From positions 1-64,000 of the forward strand of contig NZ_JBGSLK010000052.1 of assembly GCF_041740695.1 (NCBI RefSeq): a stretch of DNA of 64,000 nucleotides. Direction: 5' to 3'. The notes beneath the pieces were generated by a model. It made no database searches, was not told the origin of the DNA, and saw nothing but the letters and a program-made list of their open reading frames with translations. The position numbers and the translations under genes are program-made. The stretch's first letter is position 1. Each line of letters starts with the position of its first letter. Below, one piece after another: positions 26,721 to 34,922 of this stretch. This stretch comes from Haliscomenobacter sp041740695. Its GTDB lineage: Bacteria > Bacteroidota > Bacteroidia > Chitinophagales > Saprospiraceae.

Positions 26721-26800
26721 AAATGGGGTGTGGGTGTGAGTGTGATGGTGTGGGTGTGTTGGGGCAACCCTATGTGGTTGCCCTCTCTACGGCTAACCGT
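26721..26800. repeat. Family 6 REP-like element in the tRNA-Gly(GCC) leader
   Basis: Second copy of the ~80-bp segment: GTGTG-rich tract, hairpin GGGCAACC/GGTTGCCC (26762-26783), then a CTAC and the ACGGCTAACCGT palindrome. Read on the minus strand the hairpin is preceded by GTAG plus three bases. It occupies the pre-tRNA 5' leader. Confidence 0.8.
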
Positions 26801-26812
26801 AAAATGTGGATG

Positions 26813-26844
26813 CAAATATAAAAGCAAAGACCTCGGATACGCAA
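26813..26844 (-). promoter_or_regulatory. Promoter of tRNA-Gly(GCC)
   Basis: TATATTTG (26813-26820, minus strand) fits TAnnTTTG, with TTG 21 bp further upstream at 26842-26844. Transcription would start near 26805 and run through the family 6 repeat before the tRNA. Confidence 0.6.
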
Positions 26845-27006
26845 GCGTTTTTGGGAAATTTTTTCCTTTTTTTTATCCAAAACCATAAAACAATTGGTTA
26901 CCAAGGAACTACTGCATTTATTTTTGCTGCGAACTTATCCATTGATAAATTACTCGTGTTGCTAAACCAAATGGCTAGGTAATTGGTTCCCGGGATACAC
27001 TTTTAT

Positions 27007-27035
27007 TGTGAAGCTGCGCTAAAATGTTAATTTTG
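27007..27035 (+). promoter_or_regulatory. Candidate promoter of gldC-rimO
   Basis: TAATTTTG at 27028-27035 fits TAnnTTTG, with TTG at about 27007 (18-19 bp upstream). The gldC ATG follows 22 bp later. The 200 bp before it hold no other feature that I can identify. Confidence 0.5.
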
Positions 27036-27057
27036 CAGCGGATTTTAAAAACGACAA

Positions 27058-27414
27058 ATGGATCAAGTAGCAACGGAGAAAGAAATCCGCATCAAGGTGG
27101 GTCTGGACGACAATAACATGCCCGTACGCATTTCTTGGGACGCAGATGACAATCCAAGTGGCGAAACCACTCAGGACAGCAAAGCCATGTTGATTTCCCT
27201 TTTTGACCGCGAGCACCTCGAAACCGTCAAAATTGACCTTTGGGTGAAAGATATGCAGGTGGGCGAAATGGATCGTTTCGTTTTTCAAACCTTACGCGGG
27301 ATGGCCGATACCTATTTCCGGGCGACTCAAAACGCAGAAATGGCCCGCGACATGCAACGTTTTGTCCAATATTTTGGTGAACAAACCAAAGTCATCCCTA
27401 AAGAAGAACAATAA
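27058..27414 (+). CDS. gldC: Gliding motility protein GldC
   Basis: 118 residues matching GldC, a small cytoplasmic protein of the Bacteroidota that is linked genetically to gliding and T9SS but is not part of the core machine. Recognisable from IRIKVGLDDNNMPVRISWDA, the 'AMLISLFDREHLETVKIDLW' stretch with WVKDMQVGEMDRF, and DTYFRATQNAEMARDM with FVQYFGEQTKV at the end. Length is normal (about 110-120). Unlike flavobacterial gldB-gldC pairs it stands alone here; rimO follows after 6 bp, so the two are cotranscribed. Confidence 0.9.
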   Translation: MDQVATEKEIRIKVGLDDNNMPVRISWDADDNPSGETTQDSKAMLISLFDREHLETVKIDLWVKDMQVGEMDRFVFQTLRGMADTYFRATQNAEMARDMQRFVQYFGEQTKVIPKEEQ

Positions 27415-27420
27415 GCGCCG

Positions 27421-28734
27421 ATGAAAGCCAGAACCTTAAAGCAGGATAAGGTCAATGTGATTACCCTGGGTTGTTCGAAGAATTTGGTGGATTCCGAAAA
27501 CCTGATTACCCAATTGCGTGGCAACGATTACGATGTTGTGCACGATAGCCAGGATGAAGACGCCAACATCGTCATCATCAATACTTGTGGCTTCATCGAT
27601 TTGGCCAAACAAGAGTCGATCGACACCATTTTGGAATACGCCGATGTGAAAAAATCAGGTGGGATTGATAAATTGTTCGTCACCGGTTGTTTGTCCCAAC
27701 GGTACAAAGAAGACCTGGAGCAAGAAATCCCGGAGGTAGACGCCTATTTCGGCACACTGGAGTTGCCTGGCTTGTTGGCTAAGCTCAATGCCGATTACAA
27801 GCACGAACTCATCGGGGAGCGTTGGATCACGACCCCGATGCATTACGCCTACCTGAAAATTTCGGAAGGCTGCAATCGTACCTGTTCTTTTTGTGCCATT
27901 CCGTTGATGCGGGGTGGACACGTGTCGCGCCCAATTGAGGAGTTGGTCAAAGAAGCCCAAAGCCTGGCCCGTCGGGGAGTGAAGGAAATCATGCTGATTG
28001 CCCAGGAACTGACCTATTACGGCCTGGACATCTACAAAAAGCGCGATTTGCCCCGCTTGCTGCACGCTCTCGCCGACGTGGAAGGTATTGAATGGATTCG
28101 TTTGCACTACGCCTATCCTAGTAAATTTCCGCTGGAAATCCTGGACGTGATTGCCGAACGCCCTGAAATCTGCAACTACCTGGATATGCCACTGCAGCAT
28201 GCCTCCAATACCGTACTTGAGCGCATGCGCCGTCAAATTACGCGGGAAGAAACGGTGGAATTGATCCAACAAGCTCGTTTGCGCATTCCCAACCTTACGC
28301 TGCGTACGACCATGCTGGTGGGGTACCCACAGGAGTCCGATCAGGAATTCGGAGAGCTCTGTGACTTTGTTAAGGAAATGGAATTCGATCGTTTGGGAGT
28401 TTTTCAATATTCTCATGAGGAAAGCACCAGAGCGTATGATGTCGAAGACGATATCTCGCCCGAGTTAAAAGCAGAGCGAGCCAATGAATTGATGGAAATC
28501 CAGCAAGAAATTTCCACCCGCAAAAACCACGAGAAGGTGGGCCAAACCTTTAAAACGCTCTTTGATCGTAAGGAGGGTGGCTATTTTGTAGGGCGTACTG
28601 AAGGAGATTCCCCCGAAGTAGACAACGAAGTGCTGGTGCCGGCCAAGAAGCAGTTTGCCCGTATTGGCGATTTTGCGCAAGTGCGCATCACCGAAGCTAC
28701 GGAGTATGATATTTATGGCGAGATCGTAGCTTAA
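27421..28734 (+). CDS. rimO: Ribosomal protein S12 methylthiotransferase RimO
   Basis: A 437-residue radical-SAM methylthiotransferase that adds a methylthio group to an Asp of ribosomal protein S12 (D89 in E. coli). The N-terminal UPF0004 domain carries three Fe-S cysteines (LGCSKNLVDSE with Cys18, NTCGFIDLA and TGCLSQRY). The radical-SAM motif is CNRTCSFCAIPLMRG, and a C-terminal TRAM domain (KTLFDRKEGGYFVGRTEGD...) follows. The SKNLVDSE wording is characteristic of RimO rather than MiaB. Second gene of the gldC operon. Confidence 0.96.
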   Translation: MKARTLKQDKVNVITLGCSKNLVDSENLITQLRGNDYDVVHDSQDEDANIVIINTCGFIDLAKQESIDTILEYADVKKSGGIDKLFVTGCLSQRYKEDLEQEIPEVDAYFGTLELPGLLAKLNADYKHELIGERWITTPMHYAYLKISEGCNRTCSFCAIPLMRGGHVSRPIEELVKEAQSLARRGVKEIMLIAQELTYYGLDIYKKRDLPRLLHALADVEGIEWIRLHYAYPSKFPLEILDVIAERPEICNYLDMPLQHASNTVLERMRRQITREETVELIQQARLRIPNLTLRTTMLVGYPQESDQEFGELCDFVKEMEFDRLGVFQYSHEESTRAYDVEDDISPELKAERANELMEIQQEISTRKNHEKVGQTFKTLFDRKEGGYFVGRTEGDSPEVDNEVLVPAKKQFARIGDFAQVRITEATEYDIYGEIVA

Positions 28735-28815
28735 GTACTGCTCAATTTTTTACTGGTGTTCTTCATTTTTATTCATTACATTTGAACCATATGTACTGTT
28801 TCCTATTGTATAGGT

Positions 28816-29280
28816 ATGAGCAAAGTGAATAATTTAAGCTGGGTCAATATTTCCAATCCAATCTTTCAAGCTTTGGTTGCTTTGACGGGTATTGTATTGG
28901 TTGACTTAATCGCAGAGTTTTTGCAATGGATTGGCATGGTGACTCTGGAACCTCGGTTCGCTTACCTGACTGCTGCCTCTTTTTTATTGTGCTTTGCCAT
29001 GTTCAATGCAGTACTTTCACTTACAGCTGCAAACACATTACAATATTGGGGAAAATCGATCTATAGTTTTTTGGGCCTGGTATTGGTTTCCATTTCCCTG
29101 GCTTGGTTTTTATCTGGTTTGCGCTTGAGTGAGGCAGGGTCATATTGGTGGATTCTCATCGTCGTAACTTTTGGGTACCTGGTTTTTTTAGCACTCGTCA
29201 ATACCATTCGCAGCATTGTCAATTTTGCCCAAAAAGAAGAATGGAATCACCCCCGCTATAGACAGAACAAAAGAAAGTAA
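28816..29280 (+). CDS. Small four-helix membrane protein of unknown function
   Basis: 154 residues, four predicted transmembrane segments: FQALVALTGIVLVDLIAEFL, YLTAASFLLCFAMFNAVLSL, IYSFLGLVLVSISLAWFLSG and WWILIVVTFGYLVFLALVNT. A positively charged tail (HPRYRQNKRK) points to a cytoplasmic C-terminus. No motif identifies a function. It follows rimO by 81 bp and may be read from its own promoter. Confidence 0.7.
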   Translation: MSKVNNLSWVNISNPIFQALVALTGIVLVDLIAEFLQWIGMVTLEPRFAYLTAASFLLCFAMFNAVLSLTAANTLQYWGKSIYSFLGLVLVSISLAWFLSGLRLSEAGSYWWILIVVTFGYLVFLALVNTIRSIVNFAQKEEWNHPRYRQNKRK

Positions 29281-29401
29281 ACCATAAGCACTTGATCATA
29301 ATCAAGTTGAATTTTCATTCAGCGAATTTATTTCGTTAACTTGGCAAAGACAAAACTAATCCTCTTTTAAGTTCGTATTTCCAGCTAAACAGGTAATCGA
29401 T

Positions 29402-29929
29402 ATGAAATTCAGAAGAACAGTGTTGCTACTTGCAATCTCTGCATTGCTGTGTGCCTCCTGCAACAGCGCAAAGTCCAACTACAAAAACGAGGTTGATCCC
29501 AAGGGGAAATTCGTCGCGCTCGATGGCGACATTCTGGGTCCTTTGATCAAAAGTGACGATGAATGGAAAAACGAACTCGATGAGTTTGAATTCCACGTAC
29601 TACGACAAGCCGGCACTGAACAGGCGTTTTCCGGAAAATATTGGAACAACCACAAAAAAGGGGTGTACACTTGTAGGGCTTGTGATTTGCCTTTGTTTGA
29701 TTCTGAGACCAAATTTGAATCAGGCACAGGTTGGCCGAGTTATTGGGATGAGTACATGAAAGGTAATGTGGTTCGTACATCGGACAATAGTTTGGGAATG
29801 ATGCGTACAGAAGTGCATTGTGCACGCTGTGGAGGGCACTTGGGGCACCTATTTCCCGATGGGCCGCAGCCAACGGGTTTGCGCTATTGCATCAATTCTG
29901 TTTCGTTGAATTTTGTGGAGAATAAATAG
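29402..29929 (+). CDS. msrB: Lipoprotein methionine-(R)-sulfoxide reductase
   Basis: 175 residues. The signal peptide ends LLCASC, making Cys20 a likely lipid anchor, so the enzyme repairs oxidised methionine in the envelope. It has the zinc site CRAC (91, 94) and CARC (140, 143), the conserved FESGTGWPSYW and HLGHLFPDGP segments, and the catalytic Cys163 in RYCINSVSLNF. A second (resolving) Cys as in cytosolic MsrB enzymes is not obvious, so reduction probably depends on an external thiol partner. Monocistronic by context. Confidence 0.93.
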   Translation: MKFRRTVLLLAISALLCASCNSAKSNYKNEVDPKGKFVALDGDILGPLIKSDDEWKNELDEFEFHVLRQAGTEQAFSGKYWNNHKKGVYTCRACDLPLFDSETKFESGTGWPSYWDEYMKGNVVRTSDNSLGMMRTEVHCARCGGHLGHLFPDGPQPTGLRYCINSVSLNFVENK

Positions 29930-29968
29930 AACTTATTTCGTTTCCGTTCCTTAAAGCCTAAAAATAAT

Positions 29969-29998
29969 CGGGGTGCTCAGATTAAACCTGGCACCCCG
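29969..29998. terminator. Candidate bidirectional terminator
   Basis: 8-bp stem CGGGGTGC/GCACCCCG between the convergent msrB and the lipocalin-like gene. On the minus strand it is followed by ATTATTTTT; on the plus strand there is no T run. A second short hairpin TTAGCAC/GTGCTAA lies at 30008-30027. Confidence 0.5.
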
Positions 29999-30023
29999 CT
30001 CATTCATTTAGCACAAGGGAGTG

Positions 30024-30443
30024 CTAATTCTTCGCTTTAGAGAACTCGTACTGATACAAATCACAACAAGGATCACTCAATATAAACTTGTCTTTCTCGA
30101 GCACTGCTTCTTTGTCTTGATCTTCAAAAGGAGCGTTGCTGGGCGTAGCGGATGATTTAAAGTCGATGAAGGTTTTACCATCTCTTTCCTGTATGGCATA
30201 AGTGCCTTGGTAACGCAAGGTGTCATTTTGCAGGCGACGGTAAGTCAAATCGGCTTTTAATTCAAGGTAATTCCAATCGGCGTCGTAGCCGCTACCTATA
30301 AATCCACCGGAAATGTCCTCCAATTTCCACTTTCCTATTACTGCATTTTGGTCTGGGCTTGCATCGTCTTTTTGATCGCAGGCCCAAAAAGTAGCCACAA
30401 TTGCTACCATTGCCAGGAATCTTGATGCTTTGAACATGTTCAT
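30024..30443 (-). CDS. Lipocalin-like small lipoprotein
   Basis: 139 residues. The signal peptide ends in TFWACDQKDD (Cys near residue 22), so a lipoprotein. The remainder (IGKWKLEDISGG, LELKADLTYRRLQNDTLRYQGTY in parts, KFILSDPCCDLYQYEF) has the GxWxL opening and alternating strands of Bacteroidota lipocalin-like domain proteins. A CC pair near the C-terminus is unusual. Ligand unknown. Confidence 0.7.
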   Translation of the reverse strand: MNMFKASRFLAMVAIVATFWACDQKDDASPDQNAVIGKWKLEDISGGFIGSGYDADWNYLELKADLTYRRLQNDTLRYQGTYAIQERDGKTFIDFKSSATPSNAPFEDQDKEAVLEKDKFILSDPCCDLYQYEFSKAKN

Positions 30444-30523
30444 GTCTAAAGGTTTTGGGTTTCCTTCTGGCCAGTCGGTGCCGTAAGGATTCCTAATTGA
30501 ATAATGATGAGTTTTTCCGTGTG

Positions 30524-30548
30524 TATGCCAAGATTGCTCATTGGCATA
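30524..30548. repeat. Small perfect inverted repeat upstream of the lipoprotein gene
   Basis: TATGCCAA/TTGGCATA with a 9-nt spacer, 81 bp upstream of the start of the minus-strand gene 30024-30443. It could be an operator or a chance hairpin. Confidence 0.35.
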
Positions 30549-30620
30549 ACTGATCGGTAAGACGGTAGGGTGGGAGAGAAGGGTTTGAAAAAAATGGAAA
30601 TTAACAAATTTTTAAATGGT

Positions 30621-30707
30621 ACGGGCGACCCTGTTGGGGCGACCCTCTGTGGTTGCCCAACCGTTGGGCGACCGAATTACCGGGCGATCACATAGGATCG
30701 CCCCTAC
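30621..30707. repeat. Family 6-type REP cluster
   Basis: Three related hairpin units in 87 bp: GGGCGACC/GGTTGCCC (30637-30658), a partial GGGCGACC unit, and GGGCGATC/GATCGCCC (30682-30703) preceded, on the minus strand, by GTAG (30704-30707). The GTAG supplies the TAG stop codon of the minus-strand gene 30704-31402. Confidence 0.8.
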
Positions 30708-31402
30708 GATTCGGACATTTTTTCCTTTCGCGCTATTTTCTGATCGTTATTGCTTTCGTAAATGGTATAACTTTCGTATTTGCTGACATCCCGTTCCGCC
30801 CAGATGTCCTTACCAATGTTGCACAATACGATCAGCTCCTGGTACAATTTATTGCCTTGTTCAATGCGGCGTTCGACGGAAATATCGCGGTCGGCAATTT
30901 TGTCTTGTTGAATATTGAGCGCATTTTCAAAATCCTGGTGGGCATCCACTACGCGTTGGATCTGAGTATCATTGACCCCTACTTCAACCAAAAAGTCAAT
31001 TTGTTGGCGGGCTACCCGTACCACTCTGCGGCCGCAAAACAAGAGCTGGGCGTCGGTCATGTCTCCCATTTTGGCAGTGCCAAATTTGCGGTAGCGGCCA
31101 GAGCGATTGTTGTATTTCATGGCCACCCTTGTCATCAAACTGCGAATAGCGGTTTTCAATTTCTCAGAGGCAGTATCCTTTTTTTCGGTCATGAGCATTT
31201 GTTCTCCAACCAGCTCGTCATCGTCGGGCAAGGTGTTGAGTTGATCGCAGAGGTTTTTAAAACCCTTCAAGCGATCCATGCTATAGCCATACTGCTCAAA
31301 ATATTGCACATCGCGGTGGGCATCCCGAATCCGTTCCATGCACAACAAATACAGGTCGGCATCGGGAAAATTGTATTGACGGTGTACTGATTGCTTTTTC
31401 AT
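30704..31402 (-). CDS. Helical cytosolic protein of unknown function
   Basis: 232 residues with no family that I recognise and no signal peptide or membrane segment. Predicted almost entirely helical and highly charged, with many Arg/Lys-Asp/Glu pairs, for example MERIRDAHRDVQYFEQYG and RVVRVARQQIDFLVEVGVND. The N-terminal QYNFPDADLYLLCMERI block may be the most conserved part. ATG 31402 (MKKQSVHRQ) is chosen over an ATG 36 bp upstream. The stop codon is the TAG of a REP-like repeat. Bordered by an orphan lipoprotein and an ADP-ribosylglycohydrolase; no function is inferred. Confidence 0.65.
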   Translation of the reverse strand: MKKQSVHRQYNFPDADLYLLCMERIRDAHRDVQYFEQYGYSMDRLKGFKNLCDQLNTLPDDDELVGEQMLMTEKKDTASEKLKTAIRSLMTRVAMKYNNRSGRYRKFGTAKMGDMTDAQLLFCGRRVVRVARQQIDFLVEVGVNDTQIQRVVDAHQDFENALNIQQDKIADRDISVERRIEQGNKLYQELIVLCNIGKDIWAERDVSKYESYTIYESNNDQKIARKEKMSES

Positions 31403-31578
31403 AGCTGATTGATATGCTGTGTATTGCAAAATTATCACTTTTTTGATTAAAACAAAATTATTTATTAAAAAACTATCTTTATCTTAGGAGTAGATTTTTT
31501 TTACTCAGACTAAATTTTCTTATGAATTTAAAAACATCAAGAACAATTCAAATCGCAACTGAAAAGGGTAGGGGAATT

Positions 31579-32532
31579 TTAGCTCCAGCGCTTATTCACA
31601 TCATCACACAATTGGAGGACATCATTCAGGCGAGCCAATTGATTGACCCATTCGCTAGGGATGGAATCGAAGCCGTATAAAATCCCGGCCAAGCCTCCGG
31701 CAATGGCTGCGGTGGTATCGGTATCGTGGCCCAGATTGACGGCGGCCAATACGGTTTCTTCGTAGGTATTGTGACGCAAAACACACCACATCGCCGCTTC
31801 CAAACTGTGCATGACATACCCGGCAGAAGAAATTTGAGACACAGGTAAAAAACTGATGCTGTGCTCGACTACCCGATCAAAAATGCGCTGCTCACTGAAG
31901 GCAATGTTTTTTTTGCGGAACAACTCGCGGGCCTCTGTCCGTACTTCGAGGTAGGCGTTGCGTTTATCACCACTTTGCCACAGATGCCAGGCAAAGCGCA
32001 GGTAATACCAACAGGCAATAGCAGCGCGGATGTGCCCATGGGTAAGGGCCGACACCTTCCAGGTAATATCAAACCAGTTTTCAGCAGGCTGGTGTTTGAG
32101 GTAAAACAATAGTGGAAGAATGCGCATCAAAGAGCCATTGCCATTGCTCATTTCATCGGCCTCGTGGTGCAAATATTGTAAAGCTTCATGGTCTCCACTG
32201 ATCAAAATTTGTTCTAGAACTTCCATGGCTTCACTCGTCGTAATGCCAATATCAAACACTCTTCCATGTGGCGTCCAAATGCGGGCTTCGCTCCAATCCA
32301 CGAATTTTTGAGCCATGCCGGCCAGGTTAAAATCCTGCGTCAGGCTTTCAGCCAAACAAAAAGTCAATGAACTATCATCCGACCAGGTGCCTGCTGCTTG
32401 GCTGTAAGTACCATAACCGCGCATATCGGTGACTGGATTGGCCACTAAACTTTCGCGAGATTCAAATTCTACGGGGACGCCGAGGGCATCTCCAACGGCA
32501 AGTCCAATCAGGGCATCGCGTACAATGTTCAT
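31579..32532 (-). CDS. ADP-ribosylglycohydrolase family protein
   Basis: 317 residues of the DraG/ARH family, which removes ADP-ribose from proteins or small molecules using a dinuclear Mg/Mn site. The N-terminal DALIGLAVGDALGVPVEF is the family opening. The metal motif TDDT appears here as SDDS (51-54), and the C-terminal metal motif is GHDTDTTAAIAGGLAG. ATG 32532 is chosen because the family starts there; the upstream extension is low-complexity leader. The Thr to Ser change keeps an oxygen ligand, so activity is likely retained. The substrate is unknown; no ADP-ribosyltransferase is seen nearby. Confidence 0.9.
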   Translation of the reverse strand: MNIVRDALIGLAVGDALGVPVEFESRESLVANPVTDMRGYGTYSQAAGTWSDDSSLTFCLAESLTQDFNLAGMAQKFVDWSEARIWTPHGRVFDIGITTSEAMEVLEQILISGDHEALQYLHHEADEMSNGNGSLMRILPLLFYLKHQPAENWFDITWKVSALTHGHIRAAIACWYYLRFAWHLWQSGDKRNAYLEVRTEARELFRKKNIAFSEQRIFDRVVEHSISFLPVSQISSAGYVMHSLEAAMWCVLRHNTYEETVLAAVNLGHDTDTTAAIAGGLAGILYGFDSIPSEWVNQLARLNDVLQLCDDVNKRWS

Positions 32533-32691
32533 ACAAATTGGGTTGTTGCGGCACCCCTCGCGGGTGCCCAATTTAAGAATCGGTGGCGCAAGATAATTGT
32601 TTTGGAAGCAGACTGTCAATACTTTTCAAGCCCTCAAGCCTAAACTGTTCAACTTTTTTGCTTTACTTCGCCCACAAAGTATACCGCACCT

Positions 32692-33804
32692 ATGGACAAC
32701 AATTGGTTTATCCTCTCCGACACGACTCAAATCGACTCACCCGCTTTGCTGCTGTACAAAGATCGTGTGGCCTACAACATCAACCTGATGTTGCAAATTG
32801 CTGGCGACGCCGAGCGCCTGATCCCCCATGTGAAAACGTACAAAATGACGGAACTGGTGCGGATGCAAATCATGCGGGGCATCACCAAATTTAAATGTGC
32901 GACCATCGCCGAGGCGGAAATGACTGCCAAGGCGGGAGCTTCCACGGTAGTGATCGCGCACCAACTGGTTGGCCCTAAAATTGAACGTTGGGCTCAACTA
33001 GTACAAGCCTATCCGCAGGTAGAATTTGTAAGCCTGGTAGATTGTGCAGATGCAGCTTCGGCGTATCAGGTAGTATTTTTACGTTTTGGATTGACGGCCA
33101 ATGTACTGGTCGACGTCAACAACGCCATGGATCGTTCGGGGCACCCAGTGGATGATCAACTTTTCCCTTTTTATCAATCTCTGTTTCGCTACCCATATTT
33201 GAGAGTTTTGGGCTTGCACGTGTACGATGGCAATTTTCGCGATGCCGATTTTGCTGCGCGCAAAGCCAAAAGTGATCAAGCCTTTGCAGGGATCAAGGTC
33301 TTACTGGAGCAAATTCGCACCGCCGGCTTGCCCGAACCACTGGTAATCGCTGGCGGATCACCCGCACAGACGGTGCATACCCTGCGAGAAGGGGTGCACA
33401 TTAGCCCCGGCACTTGTTTGGTTTGGGACTGGGGCTATGGCGAAGGATTGCCCGATCAGCCTTTTCAATGGGCGGGTCTGGTATTCACCCGGGTTATTTC
33501 CAAACCAAAAGCGGGATTCATCACTGTAGACCTTGGGCACAAGGCCATTGCTGCAGAAAACCCCATCGATAAACGGGTGAAATTCCTCAATTTGGAGAAT
33601 TACCGCTGTGTATCCCAAAGTGAAGAGCACCTGGTTTTGGAAGTGTCTGATTGGGACAACTGGAAAGTGGGGGATGCCCTGTATGGCGTACCCTATCACA
33701 TTTGCCCTACCATCAACTTGTATGAAGACGCCTTCGTGATCCAAAATGGGGAATGGGTCGATACCTGGAATGTGATAGCCCGCAAACGCAAAATTGCCAT
33801 TTGA
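32692..33804 (+). CDS. D-threonine aldolase/D-serine dehydratase-like PLP enzyme
   Basis: A 370-residue fold-type III (alanine racemase N-domain) enzyme. The PLP lysine is K48 in PHVKTYK. The C-terminal PYHICPTINLYEDA carries the His-x-Cys metal pair typical of DTA/DSD1 enzymes. DVNNAMDRSGHP and GLHVYDGNFRD line the barrel. It probably cleaves or dehydrates a D-beta-hydroxy amino acid, with the metal activating the hydroxyl. Whether it is an aldolase or a dehydratase cannot be decided. Its TGA stop overlaps the ATG of the next gene (TGATG), indicating translational coupling. Confidence 0.87.
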   Translation: MDNNWFILSDTTQIDSPALLLYKDRVAYNINLMLQIAGDAERLIPHVKTYKMTELVRMQIMRGITKFKCATIAEAEMTAKAGASTVVIAHQLVGPKIERWAQLVQAYPQVEFVSLVDCADAASAYQVVFLRFGLTANVLVDVNNAMDRSGHPVDDQLFPFYQSLFRYPYLRVLGLHVYDGNFRDADFAARKAKSDQAFAGIKVLLEQIRTAGLPEPLVIAGGSPAQTVHTLREGVHISPGTCLVWDWGYGEGLPDQPFQWAGLVFTRVISKPKAGFITVDLGHKAIAAENPIDKRVKFLNLENYRCVSQSEEHLVLEVSDWDNWKVGDALYGVPYHICPTINLYEDAFVIQNGEWVDTWNVIARKRKIAI

Positions 33805-34781
33805 TGGATTTAACATCATCAATCATGATCGGAGACTTGTCAGAATTTGAAAACCGCCTACAAAAAGTTGATCGCCACATCAGCAAATGGGCGCGCCGCC
33901 AAGGCATAACCTGTTACCGCATTTACGACAACGACCTGACCAATTTCCCGCTTGTCATCGATCGTTACGAGCAGGCTGTGCATGTTGCCGAATACCAACG
34001 CCACCATAGTTTGGGCGACAATCAGCACCAGGAATGGCTGGAATCCTGTCTGGACATCATTGCCAAAATCCTGGAAGTTCCACGTTTTTTGGTTTTCTTC
34101 AAAGAACGCAAACGCCAAAAAGGCCAGCAACAATACGAAAAGGTCGATACGGAAAAACAACAAAGATTGGTTCAGGAAAATGGCCTCAATTTTTTGGTCA
34201 ATCTGAGCGACTACCTCGACACTGGCCTGTTTCTCGACCACCGGAATACCCGCCAAATGCTGCGTGAGCAGGCTGAGGGCAAGCACTTTTTGAATTTATT
34301 TGCATATACTGGCTCATTTACCGTCTACGCAGCGGCTGGTGGTGCACTTACGACCACTACGGTTGATTTATCCAATACTTACCTGGATTGGGCCAAAGCC
34401 AACTTGGTCGTCAACAATTTTGCCGATCAAATTGGCAAAAAACACTACCTCATCAAAGCTGATGTCAAACAATACCTCGACAGTCTGCGGCCAGGCCAAT
34501 TCGATCTGGTGGTGATGGATCCACCTACTTTTTCCAACAGCAAAATGATGCGAGAAGAGCTGGATACCCAGCGAGATCATGTCGGTTTGCTCAATCAAGT
34601 CATATTTGCCACCAGGCCAGGCGGCACCATCTATTTTTCTACCAATTACCGCTCATTTAAACTAGACGAAGCGAATATCAAGGGAGTAGAAATCGAAGAA
34701 ATTAGCCAACGCACCATTCCGCAAGATTTTAAGAATAAAAAAATCCACCGTTGTTTTCGGATGCAGCGCGTTGGGCGATAA
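33804..34781 (+). CDS. Stand-alone RlmK-type 23S rRNA methyltransferase
   Basis: 325 residues, class I SAM-dependent methyltransferase matching the C-terminal half (RlmK) of E. coli RlmKL, which makes m7G2069 in 23S rRNA. An N-terminal RNA-facing region (ITCYRIYDNDLTNFPLVIDRY) precedes the SAM motif NLFAYTGSFTVYAAAGG, the acidic ribose-binding VDLSNTYLDWAKAN, and the catalytic-loop motif VMDPPTFSNSK. The THUMP-RlmL half is absent from this locus. ATG 33804, overlapping the preceding stop, fits coupling; M8 (33825) is an alternative. The last codons, Gly-Arg-stop, are the first bases of a family 1 repeat. Confidence 0.88.
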   Translation: MDLTSSIMIGDLSEFENRLQKVDRHISKWARRQGITCYRIYDNDLTNFPLVIDRYEQAVHVAEYQRHHSLGDNQHQEWLESCLDIIAKILEVPRFLVFFKERKRQKGQQQYEKVDTEKQQRLVQENGLNFLVNLSDYLDTGLFLDHRNTRQMLREQAEGKHFLNLFAYTGSFTVYAAAGGALTTTTVDLSNTYLDWAKANLVVNNFADQIGKKHYLIKADVKQYLDSLRPGQFDLVVMDPPTFSNSKMMREELDTQRDHVGLLNQVIFATRPGGTIYFSTNYRSFKLDEANIKGVEIEEISQRTIPQDFKNKKIHRCFRMQRVGR

Positions 34782-34892
34782 AAAAATAAGTGTTCATTTT
34801 GCCATAGGATTAGATAAGTAAACGGTTCAATTCGAGTGTCTTATCTAATCCTATGGCTTAGAAAAAATGAATATTTATTTTTGCCCCACTAC
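34773..34892 (+). repeat. Family 1 double-hairpin repeat, copy C
   Basis: 120 bp, forward. The inner stem is perfect over 18 bp (34801-34818 with 34840-34857: GCCATAGGATTAGATAAG and complement). Outer arms AAGTGTTCAT/ATGAATATTT pair with two G-T wobbles. The 5' end GGGCGATAA overlaps the last two codons and stop of the RlmK gene. Convergent gap with the PhzF gene. Confidence 0.92.
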
Positions 34893-34922
34893 TTGGCTAA
34901 TTGGCTTCGTTTTGAATGGTGT

